Positions 43,516 through 52,924 of a DNA stretch of 64,000 nucleotides are shown here, in pieces. This stretch comes from Aestuariivita sp. GTDB lineage: Bacteria; Pseudomonadota; Alphaproteobacteria; Rhodobacterales; Rhodobacteraceae. The stretch lies in assembly GCA_018401465.1 (NCBI GenBank), contig JAGYKE010000004.1:1054001-1118000 (forward strand). Direction: 5' to 3'. Position numbers and translations under genes: made by a program. The notes beneath the pieces are model-generated. The model saw only the letters and a list, made by a program, of their open reading frames with translations, made no database searches and was not told the DNA's origin. The stretch's first letter is position 1. Every line of letters starts with the position of its first letter.

Positions 43516-44391
43516 ATGAAGCATTCCCGAACGACCGGGCCGGTGCAGCCGGCTTGGTCGGTCTTTCCTGAACTTGCGCCGGCCGAACCATCGGCCGCAG
43601 GGCTTCGCCGGCTCCGGCAAGAACAGCCCGTTCTGTCCCTTGTTTCCCGGGACGGACAGGCGACCGACAAGGGGCATATCCGGTCAAGCGTCCTGTCTTT
43701 CTCGAACCTGCACCGGCATGGAGATCTGTTCGCGGCCTACATGCGCGCCCGCAAGGATGTGTTCATCGACCGTCTGCACTGGACCCTGCCGGTTGCCGAC
43801 GGGATGGAATTCGACCAGTACGACACGCCGCTGGCGCGCTGGGTCGTGATCCACGAATTCGGAGAGGTTCTGGCGGGCGTGCGGTTTATGCCGACCACGG
43901 CGCAGGTCGGGCTGCATTCCTATATGCTGCGTGACGCGCAGCTGGGCCTTTTGCCCCATATTCCGACAGATGTGCTGTTCTTCAAGGCCCCCGTTCATGA
44001 CCGCATCTGGGAGGCGACACGCCTGTTCATCACCGATGCCGTGCCCGGTCACCGCCGTCAGGCCGTGCAGGCGGAACTGATGCGCGGCTTCGCCGCCACG
44101 GCGCGGGCGGGTGGGGCCGGTCATGTCATCGGCATCGTGCCAGCGGTCTGGTCGCGCTGGTTGCGCAGGCTGAATCTCGGCGCCGTTCCGGTGGGGCCGC
44201 AATTCTCGATCGACGGGACGCGGTCGCAGGCGGCGCTCTTCAACGTGTCGGGCCTTGCCGCCCGTGGCGTGATGAGGTTCAATTCCCGGCATGCGCCTTG
44301 CTTTGTATCTCGCACTTTTTCTGTCCGGGACCGGCCTTTCGGCGGGGCCGCTCGAGCAGGAGATGGCGCTTGCCAAGCAGATTCTGACTGA
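43516..44391 (+). CDS. acyl-homoserine-lactone synthase (LuxI family), orphan
   Basis: A 291-aa autoinducer synthase. The LuxI invariant residues are all visible: R79 and F83 (RARKDVFIDRL), W89, D100 and D103 (EFDQYD), R123 (GVRFMPTT), and the Glu/Arg pair in WEATRLFI. An N-terminal extension of about 70 residues and a long C-terminal tail make it larger than typical LuxI (about 200-230 aa). The last 101 bases overlap the next gene in another frame, so the tail (after about residue 258) may be a recent read-through. No luxR gene is in the window. It would make an acyl-HSL from SAM and an acyl carrier. Confidence 0.85.
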   Translation: MKHSRTTGPVQPAWSVFPELAPAEPSAAGLRRLRQEQPVLSLVSRDGQATDKGHIRSSVLSFSNLHRHGDLFAAYMRARKDVFIDRLHWTLPVADGMEFDQYDTPLARWVVIHEFGEVLAGVRFMPTTAQVGLHSYMLRDAQLGLLPHIPTDVLFFKAPVHDRIWEATRLFITDAVPGHRRQAVQAELMRGFAATARAGGAGHVIGIVPAVWSRWLRRLNLGAVPVGPQFSIDGTRSQAALFNVSGLAARGVMRFNSRHAPCFVSRTFSVRDRPFGGAARAGDGACQADSD

Positions 44392-44815
44392 ATTGCAGGA
44401 ACAGTCGATACGCGACAACCGCGAATACTGCGGCCTGATCGGGCGCGACCTGCAGGGTCGCCTTGTCGTGACCGAGGCCGTGCGCGGCAGCCGCGCCCGC
44501 TGCCGCTATCCCGATCCGCCGTCGGGCACGGTTCTTGTGGCCAGTTATCACACCCATGGCGCTTTCCTGAGCGACTACGACAACGAGGTTCCCTCGGCGA
44601 TCGATGTCCAGACCGAGATGATGAGCGGCACGCGTGGCTATATCGCGACGCCCGGTGGGCGGTTCTGGATGATCGACGGGCCCACCGGGACGGCACGCCT
44701 GATCTGCGACGCCAAATGCCTGCCCTGGGACCCCAGATATCGCTCGTGGATCGCCGGGACGGTGAAATCCCGTTATTCCTACTACGATCTCGTCCGGCGG
44801 CAAGAGTATCGCTAG
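44291..44815 (+). CDS. secreted DUF4329-like protein with JAMM-like motif
   Basis: A 174-aa protein with a signal peptide (MRLALYLALFLSGTGLSAG, cleavage near residue 18). The mature part has EYCGLIGRDLQGRLVV, then VASYHTHGAFLSDYDNEVPSAID and GYIATPGGRFWMID. Glu...HxH...SxxD resembles the metal ligands of JAB/JAMM peptidases, but the HxH-to-Ser spacing (11) is longer than usual (7). DUF4329 proteins are known both free and in polymorphic toxins; function is unknown. It overlaps luxI by 101 bp, which is unusually long, and its stop overlaps that of the sulfatase gene by four bases. Confidence 0.72.
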   Translation: MRLALYLALFLSGTGLSAGPLEQEMALAKQILTELQEQSIRDNREYCGLIGRDLQGRLVVTEAVRGSRARCRYPDPPSGTVLVASYHTHGAFLSDYDNEVPSAIDVQTEMMSGTRGYIATPGGRFWMIDGPTGTARLICDAKCLPWDPRYRSWIAGTVKSRYSYYDLVRRQEYR

Positions 44816-46482
44816 GGGCGCTTGATCTCGCGCCAATCCGGGGCCGTGCGGCCGCGATACTTGACCGTCAGTTCCAGATCGGTGTCGTTCTCGTCATAGA
44901 TACCAAGCACGATGCCGCGCCGCCCGCTCTTGCCGCGCATCTCCATCAGCTGCGCTTCCGACCGCGTGGTGCGCTGGGCGGGCCTGCGCGCCCAGGCGAA
45001 AAGCCGGTCATACATCGCCGCGATGACGTCAGCATGGGCCTCGCTCTCGCCCAGGTCCACCAGTTCGTCGAGGTCGTTTTCCAGATCGAAGAGGATCGGC
45101 CGGTGGCCGCCTTCGCAATGGATCAGCTTCCACCGCTTGTCCGCCACCATGAACATCACCGCATCGCGCACGCTGGCGTTCAGAAGCTTCGCGATGGGCG
45201 ATCCGGCATAGTCGTATTCGCAGATCACGTAGTCGCGCAGCGTCTCGCTCCGCGCACCGTGCAGGATCGGCAGCAGGCTTTCGCCTTCAAGGATATGCCC
45301 CGGCACGTCGCCGCCCGCCACCTCGACGAAGGTCGGGGCAAGGTCGATCGCTTCGACCAGCGCGTCGCAGACCGTGCCGCGGGTCGCGTCGGCCTCAGGT
45401 GACGGGTCGTAGATGATCAGCGGCACCTTGGTGGACGTATCGTGAAAGAAGGTCTTCTCGCCCATCCAGTGATCGCCGAGGAAATCGCCGTGATCGGATG
45501 TGAGCACGATCATCGTGTCCTCCATCCGCCCCGTCCGGTCGAGCCAGTCGAACAGAACGCCCATCTGGTCGTCGCATTGCTTGATCAGGCCCATATAGGC
45601 CGGGATCACGGCGTCGCGGACCTCGGGCTTCGAAAAGCTTTTCCCGATCTTCGTGTCCATGAAGGCCCGCAGCACCGGGTGGGCGTTGTCGTATTCCGCC
45701 TGGGACCGCACCGGCGGGGGCACGTGGTTCGGCCCGTACATCTCGTGATAGGGGGCGGGCACGATGTAGGGCCAGTGCGGCTTGATGTACGAGAGATGGC
45801 AGAGCCATGGTGCGTCGGCCCCTTCGATGAACTCCATCCCCCTGCGGGTGAGGTATGGGGTTTCGCTGTCGCGTTCGTCGATGTTCGCGGGGTGAACCGC
45901 GTTCTTCAGGAACCAGCCCGACAGCACGTTGCCTTCGGCATCCAGCGCCGAATTGGCAAAGTCATGCCAGGGGTTGTCGCTCTCGTAACCCTGATCGCGC
46001 AGGTAAGCGTTGTAGCGTTTCGCCCCGTCCGGGTCATAGGCCCCGTCCGGCCCTTCGGGCAGCATCCCGTCGTCGCGTTCGAAGACATCGAAGCCGCATT
46101 CGGCCACACGGGCGCCGATCAGGCTGTCGGGCTCGAGCCCCAGCCGTTCCATCCCTTCGGCATCGGCGCGCATGTGGGTCTTGCCGACAAGCCATGCGCC
46201 CATGCCTGCGCGGCGCAGGTGATCGCCCAGCGTCATCTCGCCCACCTTGAGCGGAATGCCGTTCCACGATGCGCCGTGCGAATGAACGTATCGCCCCGTA
46301 TAGGTCGACATCCGCGACGACCCGCAGATCGGCGACTGGATATAGGCCCGGGTGAAGCGCACGCCCTTTTCCGCCAGCCGGTCGATGTTCGGCGTGTGCA
46401 GATGCGGATGGCCATAGCAGCTCAGGTAATCCCAGCGCAGCTGGTCGAACATGATGAACAGGATATTCTTCGTCTTGGCCAT
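44812..46482 (-). CDS. sulfatase / phosphonate monoester hydrolase-like enzyme (alkaline phosphatase superfamily)
   Basis: A 556-aa protein without signal peptide. N-terminal metal residues lie in LFIMFDQLRWDYLSCYG; the formylglycine-type motif is SPICGSSRMSTYTGR (C-x-S-S-R); the C-terminal metal residues lie in VLTSDHGDFLGDHW, with EKTFFHD later. Cytoplasmic location, the CGxxR variant, the YIKPHWPYIVPAPYHEMY region and the C-terminal WARR-PAQRTTRS segment are close to phosphonate monoester hydrolase/phosphodiesterases (Rhizobium, Burkholderia) rather than secreted aryl sulfatases. ATG 46482 follows GGGGGGC. Phosphonate ester hydrolysis would complement the phn genes, but substrate is unproven. 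Confidence 0.82.
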   Translation of the reverse strand: MAKTKNILFIMFDQLRWDYLSCYGHPHLHTPNIDRLAEKGVRFTRAYIQSPICGSSRMSTYTGRYVHSHGASWNGIPLKVGEMTLGDHLRRAGMGAWLVGKTHMRADAEGMERLGLEPDSLIGARVAECGFDVFERDDGMLPEGPDGAYDPDGAKRYNAYLRDQGYESDNPWHDFANSALDAEGNVLSGWFLKNAVHPANIDERDSETPYLTRRGMEFIEGADAPWLCHLSYIKPHWPYIVPAPYHEMYGPNHVPPPVRSQAEYDNAHPVLRAFMDTKIGKSFSKPEVRDAVIPAYMGLIKQCDDQMGVLFDWLDRTGRMEDTMIVLTSDHGDFLGDHWMGEKTFFHDTSTKVPLIIYDPSPEADATRGTVCDALVEAIDLAPTFVEVAGGDVPGHILEGESLLPILHGARSETLRDYVICEYDYAGSPIAKLLNASVRDAVMFMVADKRWKLIHCEGGHRPILFDLENDLDELVDLGESEAHADVIAAMYDRLFAWARRPAQRTTRSEAQLMEMRGKSGRRGIVLGIYDENDTDLELTVKYRGRTAPDWREIKRP

Positions 46483-46625
46483 GGTGCCCCCCGTTTGGTC
46501 TGATTGGGCAGGGAATGGGCGCAGGATGCAAGACACAAGGCCTCTGGCGTCACGACAAGGGTCATCTGGTCCTAGCCGGTTGCGCGCCAGGTGATAACGC
46601 TCCGGGAGGGGCAGAAGGGGAAGCC

Positions 46626-47600
46626 ATGACGCGGCCTGTCACGCTTGCGATCAACGGATTGGGACGGATCGGGCGCACGGTGCTGCGGCAGATCGCAGCC
46701 CGCGACGACGATGTCTTCCACGTCGTGGCAGTCAACGACATCGCTGATATCGGGATGATCGAGTACCTTTTGCGCTTCGACAGCGTCTTCGGCCCCTTCC
46801 CGGGCCGGATCGACCGGCAGGGCGACGATCTGGCGGTGAACGGCCGCACCATCCGCGTGTCGCGCGAGCCCGACCTTTCGGCTGTGGACCTGCGCGGCGT
46901 CGATGTGCTGCTGGAATGCACCGGCAAGGCGCAGACGCGCGACTGGGCGCTGCGCGGACTCTCTGCCGGGGCGGCGTCGGTGCTGATATCCGGCCCCTCG
47001 CCCGCGGCGGAAGTGACCGTTGTTCTGGGGGCCAATGACGAAAGGCTGGGCGGGGCGCGGATCGTGTCGAACGCCAGTTGCACGACGAATGCGCTGGCTC
47101 CGCTTCTGGCGGCGCTCGACGCTGCCTGGGGGGTCGAGACCGCGCATATGACGACGATCCACTGCTATACCGGCAGCCAGCCCACGATAGACGCGCCGCG
47201 CGACGATGCCGCGCGCAGCCGCGCGGCGGCCCTGTCCATGGTGCCTACCACCACCAGCGCCACGAAACTGATCGACGCCGTCCTGCCGCATCTGGCCGGG
47301 CGCATCAGCGGCGCGGCGGTGCGCGTGCCGGTCGCCAGCGTGTCGGCGATCGACCTTGTGGTGCAGGCGCGGGCCCTGCCGGAAGGCGATCTCACCGGAG
47401 CCCTGCGTGCCATGGCCGAGGCCTCACCCGTCATGGGCTGGACGGACTGGCCCAACGTGTCGTCCGACCTGCGCGCGCGGCCTGAATCGGTCGTCCTTGC
47501 TTTGCCCGAGACCGAACGCATCGGCGCGCATCAGCTGCGCGTGTTCGGCTGGTACGACAACGAATGGGGGTTCTCGGCGCGGATGCTCGACATGGTCTAA
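46626..47600 (+). CDS. glyceraldehyde-3-phosphate dehydrogenase, type I
   Basis: A 324-aa GAPDH with NAD-binding AINGLGRIGRTVLRQ, VVAVNDIADIGMIEYLLRFDSVFG, catalytic Cys in VSNASCTTNALAP, the activating His in TTIHCYTGSQPTIDAPRDD, MVPTTTSATKLIDAVLP and WYDNEWGFSARM. The segment after the catalytic His (DAPRDDAARSR) and the ISGP loop differ from housekeeping GAPDHs, and the gene stands alone rather than with pgk, so it may be a second, specialised copy. ATG 46626 follows a GGAGGGGCAGAAGGGGAAG purine tract. Divergent from the sulfatase gene across 143 bp. Confidence 0.85.
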   Translation: MTRPVTLAINGLGRIGRTVLRQIAARDDDVFHVVAVNDIADIGMIEYLLRFDSVFGPFPGRIDRQGDDLAVNGRTIRVSREPDLSAVDLRGVDVLLECTGKAQTRDWALRGLSAGAASVLISGPSPAAEVTVVLGANDERLGGARIVSNASCTTNALAPLLAALDAAWGVETAHMTTIHCYTGSQPTIDAPRDDAARSRAAALSMVPTTTSATKLIDAVLPHLAGRISGAAVRVPVASVSAIDLVVQARALPEGDLTGALRAMAEASPVMGWTDWPNVSSDLRARPESVVLALPETERIGAHQLRVFGWYDNEWGFSARMLDMV

Positions 47601-47612
47601 CGTATGGCCGCC

Positions 47613-47658
47613 CGGAAACTTTGAAAGTTTCCGAGCCGTTTTCCATGAAGGAAAACGG
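47613..47658. repeat. pair of hairpins after the GAPDH gene
   Basis: CGGAAACTT-TGA-AAGTTTCCG (47613-47633) and CCGTTTTCC-ATGAA-GGAAAACGG (47636-47658) stand side by side in the 66-bp gap between convergent genes. They share the GGAAA/TTTCC stem core with the array at 26039-26147. Probable bidirectional terminator or dispersed palindrome family. Confidence 0.7.
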
Positions 47659-47666
47659 TGCGCGCC

Positions 47667-48698
47667 TCAGTCGAAGGTGCCCGCGACGCGGCCCAGAAGC
47701 ATGAAGGCGCGCGCGGTGCGGGTTTCGCCCATTGCGGCGATTTCTTCGTCGGTCGCGGTCTTTTCGAATTCGATCAGCATGCGGTCGAAACGGCGCAGGA
47801 AGTGGTGCGCCGTGTCGCGGAAGATCGGGTCCTGCTTCATCCGCCCCGCCGTCAGCGCAAGCGAAGACCGGTCGCGGATACCCCCCAGCGCCGCGACCTC
47901 GCGCCCGCGCGCGCCGGACGCGAAGTTTCGCCAGATCTCGGGGCGGGCACGGTCGGGGCGCAGATCGTCCATGTAGATGCCGTCCTGAGACAGAAGCGTC
48001 AGCACATCCTGACTCGCTTGGATAAGCTGCGCCGTCGCACGGTCCTTCAGGGCGCGGCGCAGGGCGGCGAAGCCTTCCTCGTCCTCGGCGGTTTCGGGAA
48101 AGTTCAGCGCGCGGATGAAATCCGGCGTGGCCAACGGTGGTGCCAGATCCTCGACCCGGGTCCCGAGTTCAAGCGAAGCCTGTGCGCTCGACTCGGTCGG
48201 CTCGGGCGCCGTGGGACGCGCGATGCGGCGCGTTGAGGAAAAGGTCGCCAAGGCCGTCTCGGTCTTCTTCGCGGTCTCTGCGATCTCGTCGAGCTTGCGC
48301 GTGACGGACGGCTCTGCCGTGATCGTACCGCGTGCCTGACTTTGTGACAGATAGGCTTGGCGGATCGCGTCGATTGCGCCCTGCAGGCGTTGGCTTTCTT
48401 CACGCATGACACGGCTTGCACGGGCGGCGGTAGCGGCCACCCAGATCATCGCGACGGGCATGAAGATCGCCATCAGCGTGATGAAGGAGCGGATCCCGTC
48501 GAACTCGGATTCTGCCCCGGACGGCATGACCACAAGGAACACCGTCACCCCGATCAGCCACAGCGCGCTCAGGATGACGGCAGCGATCTCGACCCCCGTG
48601 ACGCCGCCGGTCCGGCCCTGCGCCGAATACAGTCCGATCGGCGTCTGGCGGCCGTCCTTCGGTCTGTCATTCTGCCCGGCCATCCCTCTGCCCGTCAC
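47667..48698 (-). CDS. conserved-looking membrane protein of unknown function
   Basis: A 343-aa protein with two adjacent transmembrane helices (residues about 36-58 and 71-88), then a long helical cytoplasmic region ([24 protein letters not shown], coiled-coil-like) and a C-terminal helical domain ending [21 protein letters not shown] recognise no domain. GTG 48698 forms GTGA with the greA stop and is preferred; ATG 48683 is an alternative with a poorly spaced AGAGGG. Co-transcription with greA is likely. Confidence 0.7.
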   Translation of the reverse strand: MTGRGMAGQNDRPKDGRQTPIGLYSAQGRTGGVTGVEIAAVILSALWLIGVTVFLVVMPSGAESEFDGIRSFITLMAIFMPVAMIWVAATAARASRVMREESQRLQGAIDAIRQAYLSQSQARGTITAEPSVTRKLDEIAETAKKTETALATFSSTRRIARPTAPEPTESSAQASLELGTRVEDLAPPLATPDFIRALNFPETAEDEEGFAALRRALKDRATAQLIQASQDVLTLLSQDGIYMDDLRPDRARPEIWRNFASGARGREVAALGGIRDRSSLALTAGRMKQDPIFRDTAHHFLRRFDRMLIEFEKTATDEEIAAMGETRTARAFMLLGRVAGTFD

Positions 48699-49165
48699 GA
48701 ATAGACGACGCGAAGGACTTCGTAGGATTTGTCGCCGCCCGGAGTGCGCACCTCGACGCTGTCGCCTTCATCCTTCCCGATCAGCGCTCGGGCGATGGGC
48801 GAGCGGATGTTGAGAAGGCCTTTCTCGACATTGGCCTCGTGTTCGCCGACGATCTTCCAGGTCTTTTGCTCGTCGGTGTCTTCGTCCACCAGCGTTACCG
48901 TCGCGCCGAACTTGATCGGGCCCGACAGCTTCGCGGGGTCGATCACTTCGGCCAGACCCAGCACGCCCTCAAGCTCCTTGATGCGGCCTTCGATAAAGGA
49001 CTGCTTTTCGCGCGCCGAATGGTATTCGGCGTTTTCGCTCAGGTCGCCATGTTCGCGCGCCTCGGCGATGGCCTGAATGATCGCGGGGCGCTCAACGCTT
49101 TTGAGCGTCTTCAGCTCAGCCTCGAGCGCGGCATAGCCCGCGGGCGTCATGGGGATTTTATCCAT
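48695..49165 (-). CDS. greA: transcription elongation factor GreA
   Basis: A 156-aa GreA: N-terminal coiled coil with the acidic tip ([21 protein letters not shown], residues about 36-56) and C-terminal FKBP-like domain ([42 protein letters not shown]). It stimulates transcript cleavage by stalled RNA polymerase. The start [11 protein letters not shown] is the usual one. Confidence 0.96.
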   Translation of the reverse strand: MDKIPMTPAGYAALEAELKTLKSVERPAIIQAIAEAREHGDLSENAEYHSAREKQSFIEGRIKELEGVLGLAEVIDPAKLSGPIKFGATVTLVDEDTDEQKTWKIVGEHEANVEKGLLNIRSPIARALIGKDEGDSVEVRTPGGDKSYEVLRVVYS

Positions 49166-49188
49166 CGCTGTGATCCGGCATGAGCAGA

Positions 49189-49213
49189 GGGCCGCATCGC
49201 TGGGATGCGGCCC
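49189..49213 (-). promoter_or_regulatory. hairpin in the greA leader
   Basis: A perfect 10-bp stem (GGGCCGCATC / GATGCGGCCC, 5-nt loop) lies 24 bp upstream of the greA start in the 280-bp divergent region before the ETF-QO gene. No U run follows on either strand. It could be a greA leader attenuator; I see nothing else definite in this gap. Confidence 0.4.
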
Positions 49214-49445
49214 GGGTTGACGTGGGTCTTGCGCCATTAAGTGACAGAAGGCGGGGTCGGTTTGCAAGAGGGCCGCGGGGTCGAAGCATTACACCTGCGC
49301 GCAGCCGGATGCCATGGGCGCGCAGGACGCCGGAAAACGCTGTTGTAACGCTGTGTTTCGATTGACCTCCGGGCGCCGCGAACGGTAGTCAGGCGCGACA
49401 TAAAATTGCGCAAGCGTCAGGGAACCAGAGCGAGGAGAGCCGCCA

Positions 49446-51095
49446 ATGGCCGAGATCGAACGCGAAGCCATGGAATATGACGTCGTCATCGTGGGGGCGG
49501 GCCCCGCAGGCCTGTCGGCTGCGATCCGCCTGAAACAGCTCGATCCCGATCTGAGCGTGGTCGTTCTTGAAAAGGGCTCGGAAGTCGGCGCACATATCCT
49601 GTCGGGCGCGGTGCTGGACACCAGCGGTCTCGACGCGCTGATGCCCGACTGGCGCGATAAGGGCGCCCCGATCACCGTGCCGGTGCGGGAAGACAACTTC
49701 TACATGCTGGGCGAAGCGGGCCAGATCCGCATCCCCAACTGGCCGATGCCGCCGCTTATGAACAACCATGGCAACTACATCGTGTCGATGGGCAATGTCT
49801 GCCGCTGGATGGCCGAACAGGCCGAGGCGCTGGGGGTGGAGATCTTCCCCGGAATGTCGTGTTCCGAACTCGTCTATGGCGACAAAGGCGAGGTGAAGGG
49901 CGTTATCGCCGGGGTCTTCGGGCTGGAACCCGATGGCAGCTATGGCCCCGACACCGAACCGGGGATGGAACTGCACGGCAAGTATGTCTTCCTGTCCGAA
50001 GGCGTGCGCGGATCGCTCGCAAAGGAAGTGATCGCGAAATACGACCTGTCCAAGGGCAAGCAGCCGCAGAAATTCGGCCTTGGAATGAAAGAAATCTGGC
50101 AGATCGACCCTGCCAAGCACCGCGAGGGCACCGTCACCCACACGATGGGCTGGCCGCTGGGCGGCAATGCGGGCGGTGGGTCGTTCATCTATCACCTGGA
50201 CAACAACCAGGTCTATGTGGGTTTCGTGGTTCACCTGAACTACAAGAACCCGCACCTTTATCCCTACATGGAATTCCAGCGTTTCAAGCACCACCCGATG
50301 GTGGCCGACCTGCTGAAGGGCGGCAAGCGCGTGGCCTATGGCGCGCGCGCGATCAGCGAAGGCGGATACCAGTCCATGCCCAAGATGGTGGCGCCGGGTG
50401 TGGCGCTTCTGGGCTGTTCGGTCGGCATGGTCAACGTGCCGCGCATCAAGGGCAACCACAACGCGATGCTGTCGGGCAAGGCCGCGGCGGAAGCCGCGCA
50501 TGTCGCCATAAAGGCGGGCCGCGCCAGCGACGAACTGACCGCATACGAGAAGACCGTGCGCGAAGGCCCGATCGGGCAGGACCTGAAGAAGGTCCGCAAC
50601 GTCAAGCCGATCTGGTCGAATTATGGTCTTGTCGCCTCGCTGGTGGGCGGCGGGTTCGACATGTGGACGAACACGCTGGGCTTTTCGCTGTTCGGTACGA
50701 TGCGCCACGACAAGACCGACGCCGCCGCGACGGAACCCGCGTCGAAGCACAAGCCCATCGAATACCCGAAGCCCGATGGCACGCTGTCCTTCGACCGGTT
50801 GACCAATGTCAGCTTCTCGATGACCAACCACGAAGAAAGCCAGCCGCCGCACCTGCGCCTGAAGGATGCGAGCGTCCCTATCGGGGTCAACCTGCCGAAA
50901 TACGCCGAGCCCGCACAGCGCTATTGCCCGGCGGGCGTCTACGAAGTGGTGACCGAAGAGGGCAAGGACCCGCGCTTCGTCATCAATTTCCAGAACTGCG
51001 TGCACTGCAAGACCTGCGACATCAAGGATCCCAGCCAGAACATCAACTGGGTGACCCCGCAGGGCGGTGACGGGCCGAACTATCCCAATATGTGA
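49446..51095 (+). CDS. electron transfer flavoprotein-ubiquinone oxidoreductase
   Basis: A 549-aa ETF-QO. FAD motif VVIVGAGPAGLSAAIRLKQ (residues about 13-31), GSEVGAHILSGAVLD, a membrane-surface ubiquinone region (GNAGGGSFIYHLDNNQVYVGF) and the C-terminal 4Fe-4S motif QNCVHCKTCDIKDPSQNINW plus the preceding Cys in YCPAGVYE. It passes electrons from acyl-CoA and other dehydrogenases via ETF to ubiquinone at the inner membrane. GCGAGGAGAG lies upstream of the ATG. Confidence 0.97.
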   Translation: MAEIEREAMEYDVVIVGAGPAGLSAAIRLKQLDPDLSVVVLEKGSEVGAHILSGAVLDTSGLDALMPDWRDKGAPITVPVREDNFYMLGEAGQIRIPNWPMPPLMNNHGNYIVSMGNVCRWMAEQAEALGVEIFPGMSCSELVYGDKGEVKGVIAGVFGLEPDGSYGPDTEPGMELHGKYVFLSEGVRGSLAKEVIAKYDLSKGKQPQKFGLGMKEIWQIDPAKHREGTVTHTMGWPLGGNAGGGSFIYHLDNNQVYVGFVVHLNYKNPHLYPYMEFQRFKHHPMVADLLKGGKRVAYGARAISEGGYQSMPKMVAPGVALLGCSVGMVNVPRIKGNHNAMLSGKAAAEAAHVAIKAGRASDELTAYEKTVREGPIGQDLKKVRNVKPIWSNYGLVASLVGGGFDMWTNTLGFSLFGTMRHDKTDAAATEPASKHKPIEYPKPDGTLSFDRLTNVSFSMTNHEESQPPHLRLKDASVPIGVNLPKYAEPAQRYCPAGVYEVVTEEGKDPRFVINFQNCVHCKTCDIKDPSQNINWVTPQGGDGPNYPNM

Positions 51096-51202
51096 GCATT
51101 TCTGTCACAATGGCGGCACCCGGCGGGAGCTGCCATTGAAACCACCCCGAAACGGTCCTAGCCTTCACCCTTTGATGCTGTTTTGCGCGAGGATTCCGGG
51201 TC

Positions 51203-52924
51203 ATGGGTTTCATGCGGCTGGCGGCCTTTGCCGCGCTTTTGTCGACCACAATGCTGGCGGCCCCCGCCGCACAGGCTTTCTCGGGATCGGGCGCCTATCT
51301 CGCAGGGCGTCAGGCCGCAATCAGCAACGATTTCGAGGCTGCCGCAGGCTATTTTGCCCGTGCGCTGGCGCGCGACCCGGGCAATCCGGCCCTGATGGAA
51401 CAGACTGCCCTGTCCTATCTGGCCATCGGCGCCATCGACCGCGCCCTGCCCATCGCCGAGCGGATCGAGGAACTGGGCCTGAAAAGCCAGATCGCCCACA
51501 TGATCGTGGTGGCCTCACTGGTGGACGCGGGCGACTATGCCGCAGTCCTTGCGCGCGATCCAGAAACGCAGGGCATCGGCCCGCTTGTGGACGGGCTTGT
51601 CACAGCCTGGGCGCATCTTGGTGCGGGGCAGGTGGCCGAGGCGCTTTCCGCCTTCGACGCCGTGGCCGACCGCGGCGGACTGCGGAGCTTCGCGCTCTAT
51701 CACAAGGCCATGGCCCTCGCCATGATGGGGGATTTCGAAGGGGCAGAGACGATCTTCGCCGATGATGCCGCAGGCGCTGCCCTGATGATGCGGCGCGGCA
51801 CCATCGCCCGGGCCGAGATCCTGTCGCAGCTTGACCGCAATGCCGATGCGCTGGCCATTTTGGTCGATTCCTTCGGAGGCGATTTCGACCCCGGCCTGAC
51901 CACGCTGGCCGACCGTCTGGCGACTGGTGACCGCGTGCCTTTCGCGCAGGTGACCTCGGCCCGCGACGGGATCGCCGAGGTGTTCTTCTCGGTCGCCGCC
52001 GCGCTCAACAACGAGGCGGGTGATGAATACACGCTGGTCTACGGGCGCGTCGCCGAATACCTCCGCCCGGACCATATTGACGCGATCTTGCTCAATGCGC
52101 AGCTTCTCGACGGCCTTGCCCAGTACGACATGGCGGTCGAAACCTACAAACGCATCCCCGTCTCGAGCCCCGACTACCACGCTGCCGAACTGGGCCGGGC
52201 CGAGGCGCTGCGTCGCGCGGGCAAACCCGACACGGCGATCGAAGTGCTTGCCCGTCTGGCAGTCGATTACCCCGATCTAGCCATGGTGCATTCCTCGCTC
52301 GGCGACCTTTACCGGCAGCAGGAAAAGCATGTCGCCGCAATCGCCGCCTATGACCGCGCCCTCGCCCTGACCGAGGACGGCGCGCGCAGCCAGTGGTTTC
52401 TCTTCTATGTCCGGGGGATCAGCCACGAACGCCTTGATCAATGGGATCGGGCCGAGGCCGATTTCCGCGCCGCGCTGGCGCTGAACCCCGACCAGCCGCA
52501 GGTGCTGAACTATCTCGGTTATTCGCTGGTGGAGAAGAAGATCAAGCTGGACGAGGCGCTCGACATGATCGAGCGCGCGGTCGCCGCCCGGCCCGACAGC
52601 GGCTATATCGTCGACAGTCTGGGTTGGGTTCTCTACCGCCTTGGCCGCTATGACGAAGCGGTGGGACACATGGAACGCGCCGTCGAGCTGATGCCGGTCG
52701 ATCCGGTGGTCAGTGATCATCTGGGCGATGTCTACTGGGCCGTCGGCCGCTACCGCGAGGCGGAATTCCAGTGGAAGCGCGCGCTGAGCTTCATCAAGCC
52801 CGACGACACCGACAACGAGGCCAACCCCGACCGCATCCGCCGCAAGCTCGAAGTCGGCCTTTATCAGGTGCTGGACGAAGAAGGCGCGCCGCCTCTCAAG
52901 GTCGCGAATGGCAACGGCGGCTGA
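51203..52924 (+). CDS. exported tetratricopeptide-repeat protein
   Basis: A 573-aa protein with a signal peptide ([25 protein letters not shown]) and many TPR-type helix pairs. The clearest are [17 protein letters not shown] near 48 and the C-terminal group from about 375 ([79 protein letters not shown], each read as 34-residue repeats). Such proteins are common next to ispE in alphaproteobacteria; they act as periplasmic scaffolds, with no specific role known. The end overlaps ispE by 17 bp. Confidence 0.88.
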   Translation: MGFMRLAAFAALLSTTMLAAPAAQAFSGSGAYLAGRQAAISNDFEAAAGYFARALARDPGNPALMEQTALSYLAIGAIDRALPIAERIEELGLKSQIAHMIVVASLVDAGDYAAVLARDPETQGIGPLVDGLVTAWAHLGAGQVAEALSAFDAVADRGGLRSFALYHKAMALAMMGDFEGAETIFADDAAGAALMMRRGTIARAEILSQLDRNADALAILVDSFGGDFDPGLTTLADRLATGDRVPFAQVTSARDGIAEVFFSVAAALNNEAGDEYTLVYGRVAEYLRPDHIDAILLNAQLLDGLAQYDMAVETYKRIPVSSPDYHAAELGRAEALRRAGKPDTAIEVLARLAVDYPDLAMVHSSLGDLYRQQEKHVAAIAAYDRALALTEDGARSQWFLFYVRGISHERLDQWDRAEADFRAALALNPDQPQVLNYLGYSLVEKKIKLDEALDMIERAVAARPDSGYIVDSLGWVLYRLGRYDEAVGHMERAVELMPVDPVVSDHLGDVYWAVGRYREAEFQWKRALSFIKPDDTDNEANPDRIRRKLEVGLYQVLDEEGAPPLKVANGNGG

